Source of the DNA: DATGLE01 sp035294325
GTDB taxonomy: Bacteria; Chloroflexota; Ktedonobacteria; Ktedonobacterales; Ktedonobacteraceae
Length of the DNA: 32,736 nucleotides
Direction of reading: 5' to 3'
Assembly (NCBI GenBank): GCA_035294325.1
Contig: DATGLE010000158.1
Span: forward strand, 1 to 32,736
Shown: piece after piece, positions 23,098-29,948 of the stretch
Numbering within the stretch: the stretch's first letter is position 1
Layout: each line of letters begins with the position of its first letter
Translations under genes and position numbers: made by a program
The notes under the pieces: model-generated
Seen by the model: only the letters and a program-made list of their open reading frames with translations
Told to the model about the DNA's origin: nothing
The model's database searches: none

Positions 23098-24018
23098 TTA
23101 ATATCTTGAAATCAAGTAGACACTCGCGACGATCAGCAGGCCGCCGATGATCGTCAGCAGCGTAAGTTGATCGTGGAGCAATACGATAGCGAGCAGTGTG
23201 CCGAGCAGTGGCTGGATGAAGAGTGTGGCAGCGGCAGCGGAGCCATCGACCTTTGCCAGCCCCTTGAACCAGCAGAGATAAGCCACGACAGTGGACATCA
23301 GCGCCAGCCAGCCAATGCCGATCCAGGCAAGAACGCCGATGGGATGCCAGCCCGTGGTGAGCGTTTCCCATCCGGCAGCGGGCGCCCAGAAGACGACGCT
23401 GCCAACGATGGAGGCAGCGGTGATGAGCAGCGGCGGATGCTTTACCAGCATGGCCTTGCCGCGCACGGTGTAGAATGCCTCGCTGAGCAACGCCAGCACA
23501 ACCAGCAGGTCGCCGAAAATACGCGCGGCCCCGGCTCCCGATGGCAGATTTGGAACGAGACTGCGTTCGATAATGAGGTAGACGCCGGCGAAGCCGAACA
23601 GAAGCGCGGCCCCCGTCAACGCTTTAAAGCGCTCACGCAGCACAATCCAGGAGAGCGCAGCCGTGAAAATCGATTCGCTGGCGATTAGCAGCGCAACATC
23701 GGAGGCGGTGGTGAGCGCGAGTCCGCCGAATTCGAGGAGCTTATTGATGACAAAGCCGACCAGCACTAACAGCGCCAGTTGGAGCAGGGTGGCATGTGTC
23801 AGGCGCAGCTCCCGGCGCCTGGCGAGCAAAAAGGGCAGAAGGATCAGGGCGGAGATGCCCATTCTCAGCGCCAGCATCATCGTAACCGAAGTATCGCGCA
23901 GAGCGAACTTGGCCGCGACATAGCTGCCGGCCCAGAGCACATTCGCAACGATCAAGAGTAACCAGGAAAAGGTGTGACGCGAACGTGTTCCGGACACGCT
24001 GCGTGAGATACCAGACAA
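23098..24018 (-). CDS. EamA/DMT family transporter
   Basis: A 306-residue inner-membrane protein with two EamA repeats of about five transmembrane helices each (LLLIVANVLWAGSYVAAKFAL opens the first, FGDLLVVLALLSEAFYTVRGKAML the second). This ten-helix layout is standard for drug/metabolite transporters, which export small metabolites such as amino acids or purines. The typical ASxxFxxALSWIVLRERF and TLFIQPLLGTLLAIVLLHDQLT segments before helices five and ten are present. TTG 24018 is the start, with AAGGAG 7 nt upstream. The substrate cannot be predicted and no operon partner is adjacent. Confidence 0.92.
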   Translation of the reverse strand: MSGISRSVSGTRSRHTFSWLLLIVANVLWAGSYVAAKFALRDTSVTMMLALRMGISALILLPFLLARRRELRLTHATLLQLALLVLVGFVINKLLEFGGLALTTASDVALLIASESIFTAALSWIVLRERFKALTGAALLFGFAGVYLIIERSLVPNLPSGAGAARIFGDLLVVLALLSEAFYTVRGKAMLVKHPPLLITAASIVGSVVFWAPAAGWETLTTGWHPIGVLAWIGIGWLALMSTVVAYLCWFKGLAKVDGSAAAATLFIQPLLGTLLAIVLLHDQLTLLTIIGGLLIVASVYLISRY

Positions 24019-24082
24019 TCGAGCGCTCCTTACCAGTGTGGATCGTTAGAACGATGCAAAAACCGCTGCCTGAATTCATACA

Positions 24083-24157
24083 TGCGCAGCTGCGCGATGT
24101 ATCGCGTCCTATGGTACTTTAAAGGTGTAAAGGCGCGATACATCGCGCAGCTGCGCA
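24083..24157. repeat. Perfect 24-bp inverted repeat with 27-nt loop
   Basis: 24083-24106 pairs perfectly with 24134-24157; arms start TGCGCAGCTGCGCGATG. The 27-nt loop, unlike the triloops elsewhere, is AT-richer. It lies in the 366-bp gap (24019-24384) upstream of the EamA gene. Apart from this repeat I see no gene, clear promoter or RNA in that gap. Confidence 0.8.
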
Positions 24158-24384
24158 CAAAAGAGGACTTTTACATCACTTCGGTAAATCATTCTATTCC
24201 CTTTACGCGATAAAATGGATAGCCTCGCTGATATTGTACTCCATAGAGCTTAGAGATCAGATTGTCCCGATGATGAAGTGGAACGAACAGGAGCCCGGTT
24301 TTGATGGTTACACTTTATCAGCGCGCCCTTCCGCATGGTGAGAGATGGCCGATCTTGCTCGTTACAACTCATCATCGGGCAGTC

Positions 24385-25380
24385 TCATTGCCTGGTGGCG
24401 AGCAATACCTTGTAGCGCGTGTTGCCGCCAACCTCGGCAACACGCGGGAAGTGGCTCCGCAGCGTGGGTTCGTATTTCAGAAAGCGATTGGCTACCATGT
24501 AGAAGCGCCCCTTCGGCCGCAGCATCTGCGCGGCCTCGCGTATAAAACGCTCGGCAACCTCCCGCGTCTCGATACCTCCCAGGTGAAACGGCGGATTTGT
24601 TGCAACGAGATCGAAACGCTGTGACGCTACCGCTGCTGTCCCATTGCTCGGCAGCACGCGTACATTTGTCAGACCGCTCTGCTCGACGGCCTGGCGCGAT
24701 GCCGCGACAGCCGCCAGGCTGGCATCGACCATTGTCACAAAGCCTTTGCGCGCCCGTTGCGCGATGTGCAGTCCGATAAAACCGGCGCCACAGCCCAGGT
24801 CGAGCGCTTCATCCGTGACATGAACCTCCAGCGCATCCAGCAGGACGCGCGTGCCCTCATCCATTGCACCATGCGCGAAAACCCGGGACAGCAGATCGTG
24901 AGGGACCTGTATCTCCTGGCCGCCGGTTTTGCGGGCGCATAGGACGCGATGCCCCTTGCTGATCTCCAGCGTCTCAACGTTGCCAAAATAGTCCTGCACG
25001 CGCTTCGCCAGGGATACAATGCCCCGCTCCTTGCTGCCTGCAATGTAGAGATGGCCGCCCTCGCGCAGCGCATGATGCGCCGCTTCTATGCCAAAGAGCA
25101 TCCAGGCTTTGCCCGGCTGATACAGCAAATTCATCACGGCCACATCCATCGTCGCGGCGGGACAACGCGCCATGCACTCATGAAACGCGATACGCTGGAT
25201 CTGCGCTCCCCGCTGCGGTGTAGCGATGGCGATGTTATCTTCGGCCAGCAGCATCGAGCCGTCGCCGAGACGTTGTGCCGCCTGCGGCACAAACGCATCC
25301 GCCGCCGAGTTGAGAATCAGAATATGATCGCCTGGCGCGACCTGTACCGTATCGCGCAGCAGGTGAGATGGCAATTTCAT
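24385..25380 (-). CDS. RsmC-like 16S rRNA guanine-N2 methyltransferase
   Basis: The RsmC/RlmG arrangement in 331 residues. The N-terminal degenerate methyltransferase domain (1-150) is followed by the joining motif RVFAHGAMDEGTRVLLDAL and the active C-terminal domain with LDLGCGAGFIGL (193-204, SAM binding) and TNPPFHLGG (NPPF at 262-265, amino-group methylation). E. coli RsmC methylates G1207 of 16S rRNA; the same target is plausible but not shown. ATG 25380 (GGAAGAGAG upstream) is preferred over GTG 25398. It stands alone on the minus strand. Confidence 0.88.
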   Translation of the reverse strand: MKLPSHLLRDTVQVAPGDHILILNSAADAFVPQAAQRLGDGSMLLAEDNIAIATPQRGAQIQRIAFHECMARCPAATMDVAVMNLLYQPGKAWMLFGIEAAHHALREGGHLYIAGSKERGIVSLAKRVQDYFGNVETLEISKGHRVLCARKTGGQEIQVPHDLLSRVFAHGAMDEGTRVLLDALEVHVTDEALDLGCGAGFIGLHIAQRARKGFVTMVDASLAAVAASRQAVEQSGLTNVRVLPSNGTAAVASQRFDLVATNPPFHLGGIETREVAERFIREAAQMLRPKGRFYMVANRFLKYEPTLRSHFPRVAEVGGNTRYKVLLATRQ

Positions 25381-25440
25381 AGTTCGCTCTCTTCCCACCA
25401 GAAAGAATATAGAACAGATATGTTAGATGATAGCACAACA

Positions 25441-25605
25441 GCGCTCGCGCCTGCGGCGCTCGCTCAAACCATTGTATGGTGTGGCTCAGGCGCTTTGCGC
25501 CTGAGCCACACCATACAATGGTTTCTCAATGCGACACCTGCACATTAGAGGAGGCGAGCGCCGCAGGTGCGAGCAAGCGATGATGCTGGTAATCAGAAAC
25601 ACTCT
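25441..25605. repeat. Palindromic repeat element (perfect 28-bp arms, nested flanks)
   Basis: A perfect 28-bp inverted repeat, 25466-25493 against 25497-25524, has loop TTT and apical AGGCGC. The left flank GCGCTCGCGCCTGCGGCGCTC (25441 on) is an inverse of the right tail GAGCGCCGCAGGTGCGAGC (about 25555-25573), making a nested palindrome. The right end GGTAATCAGAAACACTCT resembles the end of the 11528 element. Confidence 0.8.
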
Positions 25606-25962
25606 TGAGCGATTCTGACCGAATTAGCAGGGGATGAAAATACTGTAATAGTAATAACTGGTTCCTCTATCTCCAAAGATGAAAAGTTATTCATCAAGTT
25701 GCAGTGTCTTTTCAGAGCCTGCTCATGTATTTATGGTATATTTTTCCTGTGATTGAGAGGGAAGGAAATTCGCTGGCGTGGGATCGTAGGGGGAGGCAGC
25801 GGCGCGCGGCCAATGGAGATGTAGTGAGTGGGATGCCGGGATGCTGATGGTAAGAGTGGTATTTTTCTGGCGGCGGTGGAACTGGTAGCGAGGATATCAT
25901 CGGATGGTAGGGATGGTATCTGGTGGGGCGGCCTGAAAACTGTGGCGACCAGTGGTCATAAA
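25606..25962. other. Gene-free stretch
   Basis: No convincing coding frame: the candidate plus-strand frame from 25828 runs through the terminator at 25963, and the minus-strand frame is proline- and histidine-rich without a ribosome site. An extended -10 (TGGTATATT, 25734-25742) is the only promoter-like string found. The sequence is G-rich with repeated GGATGGTA-like words (25900-25925). It could encode a non-coding RNA ending at the terminator, but that is speculation. Confidence 0.4.
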
Positions 25963-26003
25963 AGGAAGTCTGGAAGCTTATTAGCTTTCAGGCTTCCTTT
26001 TTT
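25963..26003 (+). terminator. Intrinsic terminator, possibly bidirectional
   Basis: A 15-bp stem (25963-25977 against 25984-25998, two G-T pairs, loop TTATTA) is followed by TTTTTT at 25998-26003. Read on the minus strand the same stem is followed by TTTT. No plus-strand gene lies upstream for 8 kb, so what it terminates on that strand is unclear. Confidence 0.8.
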
Positions 26004-26036
26004 GCTGTGCTACATTAACAGCACTATTGATACGGC

Positions 26037-26065
26037 TTGACACCTCCCTTTGGCGGGCGTAAGAT
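26037..26065 (+). promoter_or_regulatory. Promoter for the 26122 gene
   Basis: TTGACA at 26037-26042 and TAAGAT at 26060-26065 with a 17-bp spacer, shortly after the terminator. Near-consensus. Confidence 0.65.
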
Positions 26066-26121
26066 GAAAGCCGGATATGAGTATAGCCCACCCTCCTGAA
26101 CCCGTCAGTAAGGAGCGTTCT

Positions 26122-26607
26122 ATGTCATTTCAAATCTGTATCAAAACGGATAAGCCCTTGCAGCAGCTTGCCACCGAGATACGTGAAACTCTGGCGTTGC
26201 CGGCGTTTACCGAGGATTCCTTTGCCGGCGAGCCATACTGCCAGTTTGAAATGTTAGGGATGCTTGTGCTCATCCACCGCGCGGATGAAGAAGATCGTGA
26301 CCCCGAGGTCAAGAACTACCCCTACCGTTTTGATATGCAAATGTCCTTCGTCGATCATAACCTGGATACCGATTCCATGGAATATTGCCTTCAACCCTAT
26401 TATGCACAGTTGCTCTCTTTCTATCTTGGCCTGGAGACGGCCTGCCATGAGAAACAAAAGGTAGGTCGCCACTGGCAGATACGCTACCAGTACTATCGTA
26501 AGAATCCCAAATGGAACGCGTCCATCCTCTACGGTGAGCCGGGGTGGGAACCCGCCGTCATCACCGCGCCGCCCAGTCCCTGGCGCACTGTGCAGCCGGG
26601 GATGTAA
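26122..26607 (+). CDS. Protein of unknown function
   Basis: I do not recognise this 161-residue soluble protein. It begins MSFQICIKTDKPLQQLATEI and has mixed alpha/beta character with many aromatic residues (NYPYRFDMQMSFVDHN, MEYCLQPYYAQLLSFYLGLE, HWQIRYQYYRKNP). No signal peptide or membrane segment is seen. ATG 26122 is chosen for AAGGAG 6 nt upstream (26110-26115); an in-frame ATG at 26077 lies too close to the promoter. It is monocistronic with its own strong promoter, and its stop is 2 nt from the convergent permease stop, with no terminator between. The size and fold impression would fit an immunity-type or regulatory protein, but nothing supports either. Confidence 0.75.
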   Translation: MSFQICIKTDKPLQQLATEIRETLALPAFTEDSFAGEPYCQFEMLGMLVLIHRADEEDRDPEVKNYPYRFDMQMSFVDHNLDTDSMEYCLQPYYAQLLSFYLGLETACHEKQKVGRHWQIRYQYYRKNPKWNASILYGEPGWEPAVITAPPSPWRTVQPGM

Positions 26608-26609
26608 TC

Positions 26610-27491
26610 TCACCGGCCGAATCCTGCGATCAATCCGCCCAGCAACTGCCGCCTGCCGAATATGTAGAGCAGGATAATGGGCAGCGCCGAGAGCAGGACG
26701 GCGGCCATAATCGCCGGTACGTTGGCGGTAAACTGGCCCTGGAAGCTCCAGAGCGCGAGTGGCAGCACACGCACATTAGGGCTTTGCGTCAGCACCAGAG
26801 GGAACAGGAAGCCGTTCCATACCTGGATGGATTCGTAGATCACCACAGTAATCAGTGCCGGCCGCGATAAAGGGATGACCAGCCTGCGCAAGATCTGAAA
26901 ATGGCTGGCGCCATCAAGCAGCATCGATTCGTGCAACTCTTTAGGGATATCGCGGATGAACGTTACCAGTACCAGCACCGAGAGCGGGATGCCGAAGGCT
27001 ACATAAGGCAAGACCAGCGCGAAGAGCGTATCGTAGATTCCCATGCCGATAATCAGCGCATAGATGGGGATGATCGTTGCTTGCAGAGGGATCGCCAGTC
27101 CAAGCAGAAAGAGGCTGAACACGAGCTGCGCGAAGCGGCTGCGAACCCGAGCGATAGCGTAGGCGGCCAGCAGCGATACAAATACGATCAGCAAAACGCT
27201 GAGGATAGTCACAAATACGCTATTGAAGAGATAAAGGCTGAATCCATTATTCCATACGTTCGTATAATTATCCAGCGTGGGGTGGGCAGGAAGCTGCCAG
27301 GGATTGCCCGAATAGAAGTCTGCCTGTGGGCGCAGGCTGGTAATGAACATATAGAACAGGGGATAGAAGGCGATGATGAACCAGACCACGCCGAAGAAGG
27401 CGGGTATGAGTTCCATCAACTGGCCTGTTCTGAAAATCCGCCGCTTGCTCTGGCGTTGATCGATTGCCTTCGTTGTCAAGCCAATATGCAT
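26610..27491 (-). CDS. Carbohydrate ABC transporter permease, MalG family
   Basis: An inner-membrane permease of 293 residues. It has a first helix near 26-50 (LIPAFFGVVWFIIAFYPLFYMF), a periplasmic loop, five further helices, and the cytoplasmic EAA loop ELHESMLLDGASHFQILRRLVIPLSRP that contacts the ATPase. It matches CUT1-type sugar permeases and pairs with the MalF-like gene upstream. ATG 27491 has AAGGTGAG 7 nt upstream; GTG 27503 lies inside that site. A palindrome sits between the two permease genes. The binding protein and ATPase are not in the window, so the sugar is unknown. Confidence 0.93.
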   Translation of the reverse strand: MHIGLTTKAIDQRQSKRRIFRTGQLMELIPAFFGVVWFIIAFYPLFYMFITSLRPQADFYSGNPWQLPAHPTLDNYTNVWNNGFSLYLFNSVFVTILSVLLIVFVSLLAAYAIARVRSRFAQLVFSLFLLGLAIPLQATIIPIYALIIGMGIYDTLFALVLPYVAFGIPLSVLVLVTFIRDIPKELHESMLLDGASHFQILRRLVIPLSRPALITVVIYESIQVWNGFLFPLVLTQSPNVRVLPLALWSFQGQFTANVPAIMAAVLLSALPIILLYIFGRRQLLGGLIAGFGR

Positions 27492-27524
27492 GATATATCT
27501 CACCTTCTTGTCCTATCGATGATA

Positions 27525-27579
27525 GATGTTGTTTTTGTGAGAGAATGCGCGAAGCGCATTCTCTCACAAAAACAACATC
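27525..27579. repeat. Perfect 26-bp palindrome between the two permease genes
   Basis: 27525-27550 pairs perfectly with 27554-27579, loop GAA, apical GAATGCGC-GAA-GCGCATTC. It falls inside the permease operon, so a transcript would carry this hairpin between the two coding regions. It could reduce or protect part of the mRNA. Confidence 0.85.
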
Positions 27580-27609
27580 CACTCATAGCGCAGCGGATCC
27601 GCGCATACT

Positions 27610-28533
27610 TTACAAGCCTTCGAGCTGGCTCGACATCTTCGTGAAGCCTGTCGCGCGCAGGAGGATCAGAGACAATGTGATGCCCGCGGCGGCAAGCACG
27701 ATAGCAATCACGCTGCCATAGCCTATATTCTCGTTCAGGAAGGCGGTAATATACATCTGGAGCGGCAGGATCCTCGTAGCATAGCCGGGGCCGCCCTGCG
27801 TCATTACCCAGATGAGATCGAAGTAGGTCAGTGCGCCGGTAAGGATGAGCGTCGTCGAGGTCACGATGGTATATTTGAGCTGCGGCAGCGTGATATCAAA
27901 AAACATGTTGATTCTGCCCGCGCCGTCTATTTCGGCTGCTTCGTACAACTCATGCGGGATCTGGCGTGCGCCGGCCAGGTAGAGCAGCGCGTGGAAAGGG
28001 ATGAACTGCCAGGAGATCACCACGATCACCACATAAAAGGCCAGGTTGGGATCGCCGAGCCAGCCTTTTGCCAGGCCGGAGGCGCCGATGGACCTGAGCA
28101 GAGCATCGATCAGGCCGAAGTTTGGATCGAGGAGGGAGAGCCAGGTGAGGCCGATGGCTACCGTGGAGAAGAGCAGCGGGATAAAGTAGAAGACGCTCAG
28201 CACTGAGCGGTAGCGCTGGCGGCCCGCCATGAAGACGCCCAGCAGGAGGCTGATCGGCGTCTGAATTACCCAGCTCAGAATCATAATCTCAATCGTCAGC
28301 AGGATAGCATGGCCGGCCACGGCATCGGAAAAGAGCGTGATCCAGTTCTTAGGTCCCACCCATACCGCCTGCGCGATACCGTTCCAGCTTACAAAACTGA
28401 GGTAAATAGCGATGAGCAGAGGGATCAGCGCGAACAGGGCGTAGAAGGCCAGAGCCGGCGCCGTCCACAGGACTGCCAGCCAGTTCGCACGCCGCTGTGT
28501 TCTCGCTCTCGCTACAGATATTGATGCATTCAT
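27610..28533 (-). CDS. Carbohydrate ABC transporter permease, MalF family
   Basis: A 307-residue CUT1 permease with six predicted helices, starting with LWTAPALAFYALFALIPLLIAIYLSF, and the EAA loop ELYEAAEIDGAGRINMFFDITLPQLK. The tail RATGFTKMSSQLEGL is short. ATG 28533 has GAGGA about 6 nt upstream. Upstream on the same strand is the LacI gene, only 130 bp away; a substrate-binding protein, which usually precedes MalF homologues, is absent there. With the MalG-like gene it should form the heterodimeric membrane channel. Confidence 0.93.
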   Translation of the reverse strand: MNASISVARARTQRRANWLAVLWTAPALAFYALFALIPLLIAIYLSFVSWNGIAQAVWVGPKNWITLFSDAVAGHAILLTIEIMILSWVIQTPISLLLGVFMAGRQRYRSVLSVFYFIPLLFSTVAIGLTWLSLLDPNFGLIDALLRSIGASGLAKGWLGDPNLAFYVVIVVISWQFIPFHALLYLAGARQIPHELYEAAEIDGAGRINMFFDITLPQLKYTIVTSTTLILTGALTYFDLIWVMTQGGPGYATRILPLQMYITAFLNENIGYGSVIAIVLAAAGITLSLILLRATGFTKMSSQLEGL

Positions 28534-28597
28534 GGCGTTCCTCGTTTACAATACTAAGCGATGCGTGCGCTGTATCGATTTAGAAGCTGATGCCCCG

Positions 28598-28668
28598 GGT
28601 AGGGGCAGGATTTATCCGCCCGCAGAGCGTAAATTGTCTCTGGTCGCGCGGTAAGTCCTGCTCCTACC
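28598..28668. repeat. Imperfect inverted repeat between lacI-like and permease genes
   Basis: 28598-28614 (GGTAGGGGCAGGATTTA) pairs with 28652-28668 with two mismatched positions, across a 37-nt centre. It fills much of the 130-bp gap after the LacI-family stop codon and may end or attenuate that transcript. Confidence 0.6.
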
Positions 28669-29695
28669 GGGTGGGGCCATGCGGAGGGGCGCATGACTCG
28701 CGTACAATCAGACTCGTTACCAGTTCAACACGCATACTATCAAGCGGCTCCCCGGCGATCAGGCGCAGGAGCATCGTCGTCGCCACGCGTCCCATCTCGT
28801 CAAGGGGCTGGCGCACCGTCGTCAAAGCGGGGCTGACCATCGTGGCAATCGATACATCGTCAAAGCCCACGACGCTTATATCGTTGGGAACCATCAGCCC
28901 ATGAGCGCGCAGCGCGGCATAAACGCCCATAGCCTGCAAGTCGCTGCCGGCAAATATGGCCGTCGGCGGCTGTGGCAGTTCCAGCAGCGCGCAGGTCTGT
29001 TCGTAGCCCGTGTGCTGCCTGAATTCGCCGGGGCGGATCAGGTCGGCATCGATGGGTATGCCCGCCTGTTCCAGCGCGTAGCGGTAGCCAGCGATGCGAT
29101 CCTGGCTACAGCGCAGCGCGGCCCAGCCGGCAATTATTGCGATGCGCCGGTGGCCGAGCGAGAGCAGATACTCGGTTGCGGCTCTCCCCCCTGCCCAGTT
29201 CGTCGCGCCAACCGAGGGCACAGCGGGACCGAGTTCGCCGCGATGGTCGACGACCACAAAGGGGATCTTGCGCCGGCGCAGTTCATCCAGGCGCTCCGAC
29301 TGTCCGTGTGCCAGCACCAGGATCGCGCCGTCGGTGGCGCCTTCGGCCACCTGCGCCAGCCACTGCTGCTCGCGGCGCGCTTCGTTGTGCGTAGAAGAGA
29401 GCGCGAGGCGCAGTTCTGTGCGCTCCAGCACATCCTCAACTCCGCGAATAATTTCAAAATAGTAGGGGCTATCAAGATCGGGCACCACCAGATCAACGAT
29501 CCCGCTGCTGCCCCTTCTGAGCGCGTTCGCCACGCGGCTGCGCACATAGCCGCTCTCTCTAATCACGCGCTCCACACGTTCCCGCGTTGCCGGTGCTACG
29601 TCGGGCCGCTTGTTGAGCACGCGCGATACCGTCGGGATCGATACCCCCGCCCTGGCCGCAATCTCTGCAATCGTGTTGCGCTGTTTCGTAACCAT
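28664..29695 (-). CDS. LacI-family transcriptional regulator
   Basis: A 343-residue repressor-type protein. The N-terminal helix-turn-helix and hinge (NTIAEIAARAGVSIPTVSRVLNKRPDVAPATRERV...NALRRG) bind DNA. The remainder is a periplasmic-binding-protein-like sensor domain (VDLVVPDLDSPYYFEIIRGVEDVL, PFVVVDHRG, GHRRIAIIAG, AIFAGSDLQAMGVYAALR, DISVVGFDDVSIATMVSPALTTVRQP). It lies just upstream of the two sugar permeases on the same strand, so it probably controls them in response to the transported sugar. Two copies of TTTATTCCGGTATC upstream are candidate operators. ATG 29695 begins the HTH. Confidence 0.95.
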   Translation of the reverse strand: MVTKQRNTIAEIAARAGVSIPTVSRVLNKRPDVAPATRERVERVIRESGYVRSRVANALRRGSSGIVDLVVPDLDSPYYFEIIRGVEDVLERTELRLALSSTHNEARREQQWLAQVAEGATDGAILVLAHGQSERLDELRRRKIPFVVVDHRGELGPAVPSVGATNWAGGRAATEYLLSLGHRRIAIIAGWAALRCSQDRIAGYRYALEQAGIPIDADLIRPGEFRQHTGYEQTCALLELPQPPTAIFAGSDLQAMGVYAALRAHGLMVPNDISVVGFDDVSIATMVSPALTTVRQPLDEMGRVATTMLLRLIAGEPLDSMRVELVTSLIVRESCAPPHGPTR

Positions 29696-29712
29696 TCAGT
29701 GAAATCCTGAAA

Positions 29713-29831
29713 TTTATTCCGGTATCCTTATCGTTCTTTAATATATTCAAAGGTACCTGTGTGATGTGCTTTTGTCAAGATCATTGAAAAGCTCAAGCTA
29801 TCAGCGTATAGCAATGGTTTATTCCGGTATC
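29713..29831. promoter_or_regulatory. Paired candidate LacI-family operators and lacI-like promoter
   Basis: The 14-bp word TTTATTCCGGTATC occurs at 29713-29726 and 29818-29831, 105 bp apart (ten helical turns). Its core ATtCCGGtAT is a near-palindrome, as LacI-family sites are. Between them, on the minus strand, TTGACA (29778-29773) and a weak TACCTT (29755-29750) are 17 bp apart. Autoregulation by looping is a reasonable inference. The rest of 29832-29948 shows nothing recognisable. Confidence 0.5.
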
Positions 29832-29948
29832 GATATCATATTTTTAGTCCACAGATCCCGGGAGTTCTGGCCGTTAAGTAGATTAGAGCGCACTATGAAT
29901 GAAAAAGTTGGCAATACTTGCCCTTCGAGGCATCTTTGTTGTAAAAAA

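Noticed and set aside
25860..25905. T-box-like string (GGCGGTGGAACTGGTAGCG) before the terminator
   Set aside because: The core differs from GGGTGGNACCGCG, the downstream gene is not amino-acid related, and a separate promoter lies between the terminator and that gene.
25828..26040. 70-aa plus-strand frame
   Set aside because: It reads through the intrinsic terminator and has no ribosome binding site.
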